Shown piece by piece: positions 16,383 to 25,222 of a stretch of 43,316 nt of DNA (the first letter of the stretch is position 1; each line of letters starts with the position of its first letter). The notes below the pieces were generated by a model. It searched no databases. It had not been told where the DNA came from and saw only the letters and a program-made list of their open reading frames with translations. The translations under genes were made by a program, and so were the position numbers. The stretch comes from an uncultured beta proteobacterium (GTDB lineage Bacteria; Pseudomonadota; Gammaproteobacteria; Burkholderiales; Burkholderiaceae_C). Location of the stretch: contig CAIYYA010000293.1 of assembly GCA_903930255.1 (NCBI GenBank), positions 1-43,316 on the forward strand, written 5' to 3'.

Positions 16383-18896
16383 TCACACCCGACGCAAAGT
16401 GTGAATTACAGGGCGCAGAAGCACTTCACGCAAGCCCCACCAACCGGCACCCAAAGCCAGCACAGCTCCACTGAGCGAACCCAGTGGCAATACCCACCAC
16501 GACACCATCCAGTCAAACTCAAATACATAGCGCGCCAAGACCCAGCCCAGTGCACTGGCTATGCCTGAGGCGAGAAAACCGGCCAACAAACCCAGTCCAA
16601 TCAATTCGATGCGCTGCACCTGGCGCAACAAGCTAGCGCGTGCACCGACAGCCCGCATGATGGCAAATTCGCGGGTTCGCTCTTCACGCGTAGCACTGAT
16701 GGCTGCAAATAACACAACCATACCAGCCGCGAGCGTAAAAATGAACAAAAACTCAACAGCGGCAATGACCTGATCGAGCACACTCTGAATCTGTTTCACA
16801 GTGGCCGTCACATCAACTGCGGTGATATTTGGAAAACGCCGAACCAAAGCGCTCTCGAAACCCGCAGCATCGGGTTGCCTGAACGCCGCCATGTATGTTA
16901 TCGGGACATTGTTGAGCTGATCAACCGGATACATGGCAAAAAAATTCGCGCGCATCGATGTCCAGTCAACCTTGCGCAACGACCGGATAGTCGATTCAAT
17001 CGGCACACCCCCCACATCAAAGCGCACCCGATCGCCGAGCGCCAAACCCAATGTTTTGGCGATGCCTTCTTCCATGCTGATGGCACCAACTTCATTGGCG
17101 AGCCAACGACCAGCCAGCACTGGGTTGTGTTCGGGCAGATTGGCACTATGGGATAAATTAAATTCACGATCAAGCAAGCGCCTTGCTCGTTCGTCAGTGA
17201 AATCCTCGGGGCTAACTTCATGATCATTGATGGCCACCAAGCGGCCACGAATCATAGGGAACCAATCAAACTGAGTCACACCCGCTGCATGCAGTGCACT
17301 TTTAAAAGCATCCGCTTGCTCAGGCATCACGTTGATGACAAACCGATTGGGCGCATTGGCAGGCGATGCCTTACGCCAACTTTGAATCAAATCGGTACGC
17401 AGCAGCACCAGCAGCACCAGTGCCAACATGCCCACGGCAAGGCTACTGACTTGCAGCACAGCAAACGCCGGACGCGCCGCGATCTGGCGCGTGGCCAACA
17501 CCAGAGGGATCGGCGCCGTGGCATCGTTGACTACATAACGCAGCACTTTTACCAGCAACCAGCTTAGCGCAGCGAAAAGCCCGGTGGCAGCTGCGAAGCC
17601 ACCCACCGCGATCAAGCCGAGGCGCAGATCACTGCTGGCAGCCAACAACAAGGTGGCAAAACAGGCAAGTCCAAGCACCAAAACCCCCATGGATGCCGGT
17701 TTAAGCCCACCAGTATCACGCCGAATCACACGCAGAGCCGGCACGCGCGCCAATTGCAATACGGGTGGCAATCCAAATGCCAGCAACAAGCTCATGCCCA
17801 TGCCCATGCCAAAGAGCACAGGCCAAAGACCAGCTGCAGGCAAGCTAACGCGCAACAAGTCAGCCAATAGCATGACAAACACATAATGCACGGCAAAACC
17901 CAAAACCACGCCAATGGCACTGGCCAATAAACCCATTAGAAAAAATTCAAACGCATAGGCACTGGCAATCGTGCGCTGAGGCAAGCCCAGCACGCGCAGC
18001 ATGGCGCAATCGTCAAGATGACTTGCTGCAAAGCTGCGCGCGGCCAATGCAACCGCCACGGCACTCAGCAAAGCTGCTAACAAAGCCACCAGATTGAGAA
18101 ATTTTTCAGCTCTGATCAAGGTGGTGTTGAGCTCAGGCCTGCCGCCCTGCAGATCATCCACCCGGACACCACGCACGCTGCGCGACAAAATTAATGTTTG
18201 AACGGACTGCACAAACGCCTGCACGGCCTGCTCATCACCCGCAACTGCCAACCGGTAACGCACTCGACTCGCGGGCTGCACCAAACCCGTAGCGGCAACA
18301 TCGGCCATATTCATCAATACGCGAGGAGCAAAGTTCATGAAACCAGCACCACGATCGGGTTCATTGACAACCATGCGCGTGACCCGCAGCGCACTATCTC
18401 CCAGCAAGAGCATGTCACCCAAGCGCAGGCTCAACGCTTCAAGCAAACCTGCATCAACCCAAACCTGACCAGACTCGGGCACGTCTCGCGTCAACACATC
18501 AAGGACATCGTCAGCACTGCGCACGCGCATACTTCCACGCAGTGGGTAACCTGGCTGCACCGCTTTCAGTGAAACCAGTTTGCTTTGACCGCCCTGCGCA
18601 TCGCTGGCACGCGCCATGGTTGGAAAATTTAAATTTTGCGAGCTTTCGAGTGACAGACTGCGAGCTTGTGTCAAAAGTGATGGTGATATTGGCTCGTCAC
18701 TCACCACAACTGCGTCACCGCCCAGCAATTGCGCAGCATCACGCTGCAAGCCGGCCTTCAGCCGATCAGCAAAAAAACCAACCGATGTCAGCGCCGCAAC
18801 CGCCAGCATGACGGCCAGCAGCAACAAGCGCAATTCGCCAGCGCGCAAATCGCGCCATAAAGACTGCCAGCCCAATCGAAAAAATGAAATTCGCAT
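16383..18896 (-). CDS. FtsX-family ABC transporter permease (YbbP-like)
   Basis: 837 residues from the ATG at 18896; an in-frame extension of nine residues is less likely. Architecture is TM1 (about 21-43), a periplasmic MacB-type core domain, three helices in the middle, a second large periplasmic domain, and a final FtsX block. The final block includes VVLFAAISATREERTREFAIMRAVGA, the typical coupling segment. This two-FtsX-domain layout matches YbbP, usually paired with ATPase YbbA and lipase TesA. No ATPase gene is adjacent here. Proposed roles are lipoprotein or lipid export or mechanotransmission; the substrate is unknown. It lies 78 nt downstream of fdhD on the same strand. Confidence 0.9.
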   Translation of the reverse strand: MRISFFRLGWQSLWRDLRAGELRLLLLAVMLAVAALTSVGFFADRLKAGLQRDAAQLLGGDAVVVSDEPISPSLLTQARSLSLESSQNLNFPTMARASDAQGGQSKLVSLKAVQPGYPLRGSMRVRSADDVLDVLTRDVPESGQVWVDAGLLEALSLRLGDMLLLGDSALRVTRMVVNEPDRGAGFMNFAPRVLMNMADVAATGLVQPASRVRYRLAVAGDEQAVQAFVQSVQTLILSRSVRGVRVDDLQGGRPELNTTLIRAEKFLNLVALLAALLSAVAVALAARSFAASHLDDCAMLRVLGLPQRTIASAYAFEFFLMGLLASAIGVVLGFAVHYVFVMLLADLLRVSLPAAGLWPVLFGMGMGMSLLLAFGLPPVLQLARVPALRVIRRDTGGLKPASMGVLVLGLACFATLLLAASSDLRLGLIAVGGFAAATGLFAALSWLLVKVLRYVVNDATAPIPLVLATRQIAARPAFAVLQVSSLAVGMLALVLLVLLRTDLIQSWRKASPANAPNRFVINVMPEQADAFKSALHAAGVTQFDWFPMIRGRLVAINDHEVSPEDFTDERARRLLDREFNLSHSANLPEHNPVLAGRWLANEVGAISMEEGIAKTLGLALGDRVRFDVGGVPIESTIRSLRKVDWTSMRANFFAMYPVDQLNNVPITYMAAFRQPDAAGFESALVRRFPNITAVDVTATVKQIQSVLDQVIAAVEFLFIFTLAAGMVVLFAAISATREERTREFAIMRAVGARASLLRQVQRIELIGLGLLAGFLASGIASALGWVLARYVFEFDWMVSWWVLPLGSLSGAVLALGAGWWGLREVLLRPVIHTLRRV

Positions 18897-18974
18897 GGTG
18901 CAACGATACCGCAGCTCATCCAAGTCCGAAGTCCCCCTTCGACATCAGCCCCAGACAGTCAAGGGAAACATCCG

Positions 18975-19790
18975 TCACAGAGACTGATAATGCAAACGAT
19001 TCGAAGCTGTGTAGCAGATAAACCGCTTGTTGGTAGCCCTTCCAATGGCACACACCCCCAGGCGCTGTGCCAGCTCAAAGCCCATTTCGGTGATACCACT
19101 GCGCGAGACAATGATAGGAATCCCCATTTGCGCCGACTTGATGACCATTTCGCTGGTGAGTCGGCCAGTGGTGTAAAACACCTTGTCAGTGCCCGCTACG
19201 CCCGCAGCATCCTGCATCCACATCCAGCCGGCGATGGTGTCAAGCGCATTGTGCCGCCCAACATCCTCGACAAACAGCAACATCTGATCAGCACAGAAAA
19301 GCGCACAAGCATGCACCGAACCCGATGATTTATAAGTGCTCTCTTGCAAGCGAATGGCGTTCACGATGCCATAAAGCGCGGTTTGAGTCAGTGTGGCGGC
19401 TGGCAATACCAGTTTATCCACATCGGCCATCAAGTCACCAAAAACACTGCCTTGTCCACAACCCGTCGTCACCACTCGCTTTGATGTACGCGCTTCGATG
19501 TCCGAAATACCCCTGCGAGTTTTCACCGCTGCTGCGCTGACATCCCAATCAACCGTGATGGACTCAACTTCTTCAACCGAATCGACCAAGCGCTGGTTGC
19601 GCAAAAAACCTAACACCAACAGCTCGGGCTGGGCACCCAGGGTCATCAAAGTCACCAATTCACGCCGATCCACATAGACCGTCAGCGCTCGCTCAGCGGG
19701 AACAGACAAGGCGACAGATTCACCCAATTCGTTCAGAGCCGCCACTTCGCGCACCAGCGGTGCACGCGCACTCGTCAAATAGGGCCGCAA
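18975..19790 (-). CDS. fdhD: Formate dehydrogenase sulfurtransferase FdhD
   Basis: 271 residues. FdhD binds the bis-MGD cofactor and transfers sulfur from IscS to it before insertion into formate dehydrogenase. Recognisable segments are KTRRGISDIEARTSKRVVTT, GCGQGSVFGDLM, FCADQMLLFVEDVGRHNALD (DVGRHNA is the family signature) and FYTTGRLTSEMVIKSAQMGI. In E. coli the sulfur-carrying loop holds two Cys (CGVCG); here only the first remains (TGCGQGS). The start is a TTG 2 nt after the previous stop; no better start is visible, suggesting coupled translation. It is the last gene of the formate dehydrogenase run. Confidence 0.93.
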   Translation of the reverse strand: MRPYLTSARAPLVREVAALNELGESVALSVPAERALTVYVDRRELVTLMTLGAQPELLVLGFLRNQRLVDSVEEVESITVDWDVSAAAVKTRRGISDIEARTSKRVVTTGCGQGSVFGDLMADVDKLVLPAATLTQTALYGIVNAIRLQESTYKSSGSVHACALFCADQMLLFVEDVGRHNALDTIAGWMWMQDAAGVAGTDKVFYTTGRLTSEMVIKSAQMGIPIIVSRSGITEMGFELAQRLGVCAIGRATNKRFICYTASNRLHYQSL

Positions 19791-19792
19791 GC

Positions 19793-20176
19793 TCAGGGCT
19801 TTTTGGCAGCAGCAGAAGCGGCGTTGGCTGCTGGAGCAAGTACAGGTGCCGCGCCAGAGGCGGCAACAGAGGGAGCTGCTGGTGGCGCATAGACAAACGG
19901 CCCTGGGTCAACACACGCACCGGCTGGCGCTGAAGCACCCTTAACTGGTGGTTTGGCCATTTTGGCCTCAGGAACTTTTTTGTAGTGCGCGACCACTTTG
20001 TTCTGCGAAAGGCACAAGTTGTAAGCATCAAGCTTGCCAGCCCAAGCCGTTTTGGCAGCAGCCTCAGCCGCTTTTACTTTGGCTTCATCCGACACTGCAG
20101 GCAACTTGGCCATTGACGCCGTAGCGATACCCAGTGCGCTTGCAGTCAACAACATGTATTTCAGTGATTGATTCAT
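19793..20176 (-). CDS. Secreted Ala/Pro-rich small protein in the formate dehydrogenase operon
   Basis: 127 residues. The first 23 residues form a Sec-type signal peptide (MNQSLKYMLLTASALGIATA, cleaved after SMA). The mature part has a short conserved-looking stretch, KTAWAGKLDAYNLCLSQNKV then VAHYKK, with two Cys in total (LCLSQ and GACVDPG) that could form a disulfide. It ends in a low-complexity Ala/Pro tail of about 50 residues. I recognise no family. It sits 9 nt after fdhC and 2 nt before fdhD, so it is co-transcribed and probably periplasmic, where the enzyme works. The tail may be a flexible linker or the product of repeat expansion. Confidence 0.75.
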   Translation of the reverse strand: MNQSLKYMLLTASALGIATASMAKLPAVSDEAKVKAAEAAAKTAWAGKLDAYNLCLSQNKVVAHYKKVPEAKMAKPPVKGASAPAGACVDPGPFVYAPPAAPSVAASGAAPVLAPAANAASAAAKKP

Positions 20177-20185
20177 AACATTCTC

Positions 20186-21343
20186 TCAAACTTGTACGGG
20201 TTGGACGCTGGCGCTCGTCGCTGCTGTGGGCGGGCGGTGAATTGGGGTTTTGCTGTTCTTGATCTCGTCATACCAGAGCTTGTGGTGCTGCTCAGCCCAG
20301 GTTTCATCGACATAACCTGTTTTCATCCCATCGTAAGCACCTTTGGTTCCCGCTGTGCCCATGTAGATATGTCCAATCATGATGACCAGCATCAGAATGT
20401 TAGACGCCGCATGCACCATGTGGGCAATTTGCATGGTGCTGCGTTCGTAAGTCAGACCGGGCAGCAGCTTGTCCATCACCAGACCAGAGATCACCACGGT
20501 CAGCCCCAAAGCAAAAACGCCACCCCAAAACACCACTTTTTCACCCGCATTAAAGCGGCCAGAATCGATTTCATGCCCTGCAAACACCCCGCCGCCCTTG
20601 AGCAGCCAATTCAAGTCGCCCTTAGCGGGCATGTTGTCGCGGGCAAAGGTGATGATCACAATCAGCAGCGACACCGCAAATAACGGGCCGGCGAAATTGT
20701 GGGCATTTTTAAGTGCGTAGGTAAGCCAGCCAAATAAGGTGCTGCCAATCACTGGAAGCAAGAAAAACTTGCCAAACGCCATGACCACACCCGACACCGC
20801 CAGTGTCACAAAAGCAGCCACATTAGCCCAATGTGCCGAGCGCTCAAACGCACTAAAACGTTCAACCATGCGACCCGTGGGACTCTCTTTGACCTTGAGA
20901 GGACCAATTTTCCAGTGAAACAAGGCAATGGCACCCAGCACAATAAGTAGCATTGCACCACCATAGGGCAGCAAAATGTTATTGCGAACTTGTCGCCAAG
21001 CTTCCCCTGCATTGGTCATACGCGAACCTGGATATTGGGTGTAGGGCTGAATCAACACCCCCGCCTCGGGAGCCTGGCTCGCCGGCAAACTGCTGTACCC
21101 AGCAACGCCAGAGCCAACCTGCCGCCACATCGGCGCATTGTTTCCGGGCTGCACAAGTGCGCGCTGACCATTGCTTTGCGAGGCGTAGCCGGGGTCTTGA
21201 GTGGCATCGGGCTTGACATCGGCGATGTTTTGGCTCGTGATACCAGGCAAATCAGTGGCTGGCGCAGGTGCAGCAGTGGGCATTTGGGCAAACACACTGC
21301 CTGCCAACACCAACAGCACACCAACGAGAGAAAAGGCTTTCAT
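20186..21343 (-). CDS. fdhC: Formate dehydrogenase gamma subunit, cytochrome b556
   Basis: 385 residues from the ATG at 21343, which has a GGAGG site 8 nt upstream. A TTG 15 nt earlier would lie inside that site. A signal peptide (AFSLVGVLLVLAGSVFAQ) and a periplasmic region of about 100 residues precede a FdnI/FdoI-type membrane domain of four to five helices. Candidate haem-b ligands are the His residues in ERSAHWANV, KNAHNFAGP, IAHMVHAASN and IGHIYMG. It takes electrons from FdhB and reduces quinone on the membrane. E. coli FdnI is about 217 residues, so the N-terminal periplasmic extension is an addition, one I recall from betaproteobacterial homologues. Confidence 0.93.
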   Translation of the reverse strand: MKAFSLVGVLLVLAGSVFAQMPTAAPAPATDLPGITSQNIADVKPDATQDPGYASQSNGQRALVQPGNNAPMWRQVGSGVAGYSSLPASQAPEAGVLIQPYTQYPGSRMTNAGEAWRQVRNNILLPYGGAMLLIVLGAIALFHWKIGPLKVKESPTGRMVERFSAFERSAHWANVAAFVTLAVSGVVMAFGKFFLLPVIGSTLFGWLTYALKNAHNFAGPLFAVSLLIVIITFARDNMPAKGDLNWLLKGGGVFAGHEIDSGRFNAGEKVVFWGGVFALGLTVVISGLVMDKLLPGLTYERSTMQIAHMVHAASNILMLVIMIGHIYMGTAGTKGAYDGMKTGYVDETWAEQHHKLWYDEIKNSKTPIHRPPTAATSASVQPVQV

Positions 21344-21358
21344 TTGGACGGCCTCCAA

Positions 21359-21580
21359 TTAGTTCATGCGGGTGTAGTCATTTTGGCCATATTGGTTGCG
21401 CGCCTTAAGCTGCGATTCCCAGCTGGCTTTATCACCCTGTTTCCAGTCTTTCACAGCAAAGGCCTTGCCTGTTCCTGTAAAAGCCGAAGCATCACGAAGG
21501 TTTGTCTCGAGTGACTGGGGTTTCTCACCGCATGCACTCAAAGCAGCTGCGGCTGCCATCAAAACAAATAGTCGTTTCAT
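21359..21580 (-). CDS. Small lipoprotein of the formate dehydrogenase operon
   Basis: 73 residues. A lipoprotein signal (MKRLFVLMAAAAALSACGEK, lipobox LSAC) is followed by about 55 residues rich in Gly, Lys, Gln and Asn, including ASAFTGTGKAFAVKDWKQGD and WESQLKARNQYGQNDYTRMN. The start overlaps the fdhB stop by 4 nt (ATGA) and the stop lies 15 nt before the fdhC ATG, so it is embedded among the structural subunit genes. The function is unknown. Location and lipidation suggest a periplasmic assembly or docking factor for the enzyme; that is inference. Confidence 0.82.
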   Translation of the reverse strand: MKRLFVLMAAAAALSACGEKPQSLETNLRDASAFTGTGKAFAVKDWKQGDKASWESQLKARNQYGQNDYTRMN

Positions 21581-22209
21581 GATTTAGCTCCTTCTGGTGC
21601 AGCCACGCCTGCCTGACCCGCTTGTTTGGCACCATAAGCGGTGCCCCAACCCCAAACTTCAGCGCCTTTGCCACGGCGCATGACCCGGTTGCGGAAGATA
21701 TCGGCCACCACATCACCATCACCGGCAATCAGTGCTTTGGTAGCGCACATTTCGGCACAAACTGGCAACTTGCCTTCGGCCAAGCGATTGCGGCCATATT
21801 TTTCAAACTCCGCCTGACTGCCATTGGCCTCAGGACCACCGGCACAGAAAGTGCATTTATCCATCTTGCCGCGCACGCCAAAAGTGCCTTGCGACGGGAA
21901 CTGTGGCGCACCAAACGGGCACGCATACGAACAATAGCCACAGCCAATGCAAACATCTTTGTCGTGCAACACCACACCTTCGTCGGTGCGATAGAAACAA
22001 TTGACAGGGCAGACTGCCATGCAGGGCGCATCTGAACAGTGCATGCAAGCAACTGAAATGGATTTTTCACCGGGCACACCGTCGTTCAAGGTGACGACCC
22101 GGCGGCGGTTCACACCCCAAGGCACTTCGTGCTCATTTTTGCAAGCGGTAACACAACCGTTGCACTCAATACAACGCTCTGCGTCACAGACAAATTTCAT
22201 GCGTGCCAT
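21577..22209 (-). CDS. fdhB: Formate dehydrogenase beta subunit, four [4Fe-4S] clusters
   Basis: 210 residues from the ATG at 22209 (MARMKFVCDAERC). Four Cys groups are visible: CIECNGCVTACKNEHEVPWG, CMHCSDAPCMAVCPVNC, CIGCGYCSYACPFGAP, and CTFC paired with the distal CAEMC. This matches the FdnH/HybA electron-transfer family. E. coli FdnH has a C-terminal membrane anchor (294 residues); here the protein stops without one, so it must be held by FdhA and FdhC. It has no signal peptide, consistent with Tat export together with FdhA. It starts 4 nt after the fdhA stop. Confidence 0.95.
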   Translation of the reverse strand: MARMKFVCDAERCIECNGCVTACKNEHEVPWGVNRRRVVTLNDGVPGEKSISVACMHCSDAPCMAVCPVNCFYRTDEGVVLHDKDVCIGCGYCSYACPFGAPQFPSQGTFGVRGKMDKCTFCAGGPEANGSQAEFEKYGRNRLAEGKLPVCAEMCATKALIAGDGDVVADIFRNRVMRRGKGAEVWGWGTAYGAKQAGQAGVAAPEGAKS

Positions 22210-22213
22210 GGTG

Positions 22214-24220
22214 TTATGCCCTCTCAATATTGCAGACAGTTGTCTTGGTTTCTTGCATCATGGTCACGCTGTCGTAACCATAAGTGGTCGCGGTGTTGAT
22301 CGCCTCGCCACGTACCACTGGAGCCGCACCGTTGGGGTAGTAGGCCAACATGTCGGCACCCTGCCAGCGTCCCGAGAAGTGAAACGGCATAAACACCGTG
22401 TCAGGCCCCACACGCTCGGTGACCAGCGCTTGCACATTCAGGCGCGCCCCGGTGGGGGTGGAAACCCAGGCACGATCGCCGTTGCGAATGCCTTTGTCGG
22501 CAGCCACTTTGGGGTTGATTTCGACAAACATCTCTTGTTGCAATTCAGCCAACCAGGGATTGGAGCGGGTCTCTTCACCACCGCCCTCATACTCAACCAA
22601 ACGCCCCGATGTCATGATGAGCGGGAATTTCTCGTAAACCTTATCGGCAATGTTTTTCTGTTGCACGGTTTTGAAAAGGGTTGGCAGGCGCCAAAATGCC
22701 TTTTTGTCATCGTGCGTAGGGTATTTGGCCACCAGATCGGGGCGGGTGCCGTAGAGTGGTTCGCGGTGTTTCGGAATAGCGTCGGGGAAGTTCCACACCA
22801 CGGCACGCGCTTTGGCATTGCCAAACACATGGCACCCATGCACCTTCAGCACCACACGCTGAATGCCACCGGAGAGATCGGTTTTCCAGTTCTTGCCCTC
22901 GGCTGCCTTCTTTTCGTCTTCGGTCAGATCGTCCCACCAACCGAGCTTTTTCAGCAGCACATGGTCAAACTCGGGGTAACCGGTAGTGATGTCAGCGCCC
23001 AACGAGTGCGAGCCGTTCTCAGCCAGCAAAATAACGCCCACACGCTCCACACCAAAATTAGCCCGGAAATTACCACCACCATACCTCACGTGTTTGGAGG
23101 TGTCGTACAAGTTTGGTGAACCCGGGTGTTTCAACTCAGGTGTGCCGTAGCACGGCCAAGGCAAACCAAAGTAGTCACCGGTAAAGTCGTAACCGGTTTC
23201 CTTGTCTTTGCCGCCCTTGGCCCGCAAGGTCTTCACATCAAACAAATGCATATTGCGCATATGCGCCTTGAGGCGCTCAGGGCTTTGACCGGTGTAGCCA
23301 CTGGTCCAGGTCGCCTTGTTGATTTCGCGCAGGATGTCTTCCACCACCGGTTCATCCATACCGCCCACTTTTTGCAGTTTGTAGTTTTTAACAAACTCTT
23401 TGCCAAAACCCAGTTTTTCAGCAAACTGGTACATGATCATGTGGTCACTGCGGCTTTCCCAGAGCGGTTCAATCACTTTTTCACGCCACTGGATCGAGCG
23501 ATTCGATGCGGTCACCGAACCACTGGTTTCAAACTGGGTGGCTGCCGGCAGCAAATAGACCGCCCGGTTCGGATTCAGGTCTTCGGGCTTGCCAGGCATG
23601 GCCGCCATGGCGGCAGTGGCCGATGGATACGGATCAACCACCACCAGCAGATCGAGCTTGTCCATGGCGCGCTTCATCTCCAGGCCACGGGTCTGCGAAT
23701 TGGGCGAGTGACCCCAGTAAAAAACGCCTCGCAGGTTGCTGTCCTGGTCAATCAATTCGTTCTTTTCCAGCACACCATCAATCCAGCGCGAAACTGTAAT
23801 ACCCGGTTTGCTCATCATGGCGGGGCTGGCAAACTGCTTTTTAATCCATTCGTAATCAACCCCCCAAACCTTGGCGTAATGTTTCCAGGCACCCTCGACG
23901 ATACCGTAATAACCTGGTAATGAGTCGGGGTTGGGACCCACGTCGGTCGCGCCCTGCACGTTGTCATGGCCGCGGAAAATATTGGTACCACCACCACTTT
24001 TGCCCACATTGCCAAGCGCCAACTGCAAAATGCACGAGGCGCGCACCATGGCATTGCCAATGCTGTGCTGGGTTTGACCCATGCACCAGACCAGTGTGCT
24101 GGGACGGTTTTCGCTCATCAAACGTGCCACACGCAGCACTTGCGCTTCTTTCACACCACAAACTTCTTCAACTTTGTCAGGTGTCCAGTTGGCCATGACC
24201 TCGAGCTTGACCTTGTCCAT
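22214..24220 (-). CDS. fdhA fragment 2: cofactor-binding C-terminal two thirds
   Basis: 668 codons from an internal ATG 12 codons after the premature TAA, in the same frame. It covers the remaining MGD-binding domains (WCMGQTQHSIGNAMVRASCI, GGGTNIFRGHDNVQGATDVG). No convincing ribosome site precedes the ATG. If translated separately it lacks the Tat signal and the Fe-S domain. Confidence 0.8.
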   Translation of the reverse strand: MDKVKLEVMANWTPDKVEEVCGVKEAQVLRVARLMSENRPSTLVWCMGQTQHSIGNAMVRASCILQLALGNVGKSGGGTNIFRGHDNVQGATDVGPNPDSLPGYYGIVEGAWKHYAKVWGVDYEWIKKQFASPAMMSKPGITVSRWIDGVLEKNELIDQDSNLRGVFYWGHSPNSQTRGLEMKRAMDKLDLLVVVDPYPSATAAMAAMPGKPEDLNPNRAVYLLPAATQFETSGSVTASNRSIQWREKVIEPLWESRSDHMIMYQFAEKLGFGKEFVKNYKLQKVGGMDEPVVEDILREINKATWTSGYTGQSPERLKAHMRNMHLFDVKTLRAKGGKDKETGYDFTGDYFGLPWPCYGTPELKHPGSPNLYDTSKHVRYGGGNFRANFGVERVGVILLAENGSHSLGADITTGYPEFDHVLLKKLGWWDDLTEDEKKAAEGKNWKTDLSGGIQRVVLKVHGCHVFGNAKARAVVWNFPDAIPKHREPLYGTRPDLVAKYPTHDDKKAFWRLPTLFKTVQQKNIADKVYEKFPLIMTSGRLVEYEGGGEETRSNPWLAELQQEMFVEINPKVAADKGIRNGDRAWVSTPTGARLNVQALVTERVGPDTVFMPFHFSGRWQGADMLAYYPNGAAPVVRGEAINTATTYGYDSVTMMQETKTTVCNIERA

Positions 24221-24253
24221 GCCATAAACACGGTCGTTGATGTATTGTTTGTC

Positions 24254-24256
24254 TTA
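24254..24256 (-). other. Premature in-frame stop codon in fdhA
   Basis: TAA at codon 307. The preceding ten codons end in ANNW and the following codons read DKQYINDRVYG, which is the continuation I expect in betaproteobacterial homologues. One base change from GAA, CAA or AAA explains it. Confidence 0.9.
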
Positions 24257-25174
24257 CCAGTTGTTGGCCAACACGTGGTAAAGCACCCCCAACAAAAAGG
24301 CGATGTCAGAGCCAGAGCGAATGCGCACATATTCGTCCGATTTGGCTGCCGTGCGGGTAAAGCGCGGATCGACCACGATCATTTTGGTGCCGGTTTCCTT
24401 GGCGTGCAACATGTGCAACATGCTCACCGGGTGCGCCTCGGCCGCGTTGGAGCCAATGTACAACGCGCACTTGCTGTTTTGCATGTCGTTGTACGAATTG
24501 GTCATGGCACCATAACCCCAGGTATTGGCCACGCCAGCCACCGTGGTGCTGTGACAAATGCGCGCCTGGTGGTCACAATTGTTGGTGCCCCAGTAGCTAA
24601 CAAACTTGCGCATCAGGTACGACTGTTCGTTGTTGTGCTTGCTTGATCCAATGAAATACACGCTATCGGGACCGCTGGCTTTTTTGAGCTCAAGCATTTT
24701 TTCGCTAATTTCGGTCAGCGCCGTATCCCAGCTGATGCGCTTATATTTGCCGTTGACCAGCTTCATGGGGTAACGCAGACGAAACTCGCCATGCCCATGC
24801 TCACGCAAAGCGGCGCCCTTGGCGCAATGGGCACCCAAGTTGATGGGCGAATCAAACACCGGTTCCTGGCGCACCCAAACACCGTTCTCAACCACCGCGT
24901 CAACCGCACACCCCACCGAGCAATGGGTACAAATGGTGCGTTTGACTTCGATCTTGCCGTCTCCGACCGCCACTCCAGCAACGCCGGCGTGTGATTTTTT
25001 AACCAATGTCAATTGCGATGCAGCCAAGCCGACGCCCACACCCAAACCAGAGCGTCGCAGAAAAGCACGACGATCCATGGTGGGCAATGCCTGCGACAAA
25101 CCGCGCTGCAAACTTTGCAGCATGGGCGAACGCGCAGTTTCACCATGGTGGGCTATTTTTTTGGTAAGCAACAT
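24254..25174 (-). CDS. fdhA fragment 1: Tat signal, Fe-S site and molybdenum ligand Cys
   Basis: 306 codons from the ATG to the premature TAA. If read without suppression it yields a truncated product with the Tat signal, the Fe-S domain and Cys207, but without the domains binding most of the bis-MGD cofactor. It would not be active alone. It ends [10 protein letters not shown]. Confidence 0.85.
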   Translation of the reverse strand: MLLTKKIAHHGETARSPMLQSLQRGLSQALPTMDRRAFLRRSGLGVGVGLAASQLTLVKKSHAGVAGVAVGDGKIEVKRTICTHCSVGCAVDAVVENGVWVRQEPVFDSPINLGAHCAKGAALREHGHGEFRLRYPMKLVNGKYKRISWDTALTEISEKMLELKKASGPDSVYFIGSSKHNNEQSYLMRKFVSYWGTNNCDHQARICHSTTVAGVANTWGYGAMTNSYNDMQNSKCALYIGSNAAEAHPVSMLHMLHAKETGTKMIVVDPRFTRTAAKSDEYVRIRSGSDIAFLLGVLYHVLANNW

Positions 25175-25222
25175 GTTGATCTCCGGGAAACGGGAAATAC
25201 GAGGGAAACGAAATTTAGACCA

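Larger units (their letters stand above)
22214..25174 (-). pseudogene. fdhA: Formate dehydrogenase alpha (molybdopterin) subunit, interrupted by one in-frame TAA
   Basis: The frame spans 986 codons from the ATG at 25174 (GGAG site) and is broken only by codon 307 (TAA). The N terminus holds a Tat signal ([15 protein letters not shown]) and a [4Fe-4S] site (C82, C85, C89, C117). The molybdenum ligand position has Cys207 (QARICHSTT) where E. coli FdnG has selenocysteine. GSNAAEAHP and VDPRFTRTA follow the family. After the TAA the same frame continues DKQYINDRVYG, then MDKVKLEVMANWTPDKVEEV and TQHSIGNAMVRAS to the end, as expected for an intact protein. It would oxidise formate to CO2 in the periplasm. 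A point mutation or a base-call error fits best; a frameshift is excluded because both halves share one frame. Confidence 0.9.

Noticed and set aside
24254..24256. The fdhA stop as a selenocysteine or other recoding site.
   Set aside because: Selenocysteine uses TGA, and the ligand position already has Cys207 about 100 codons upstream. A nonsense change or a base-call error is simpler.
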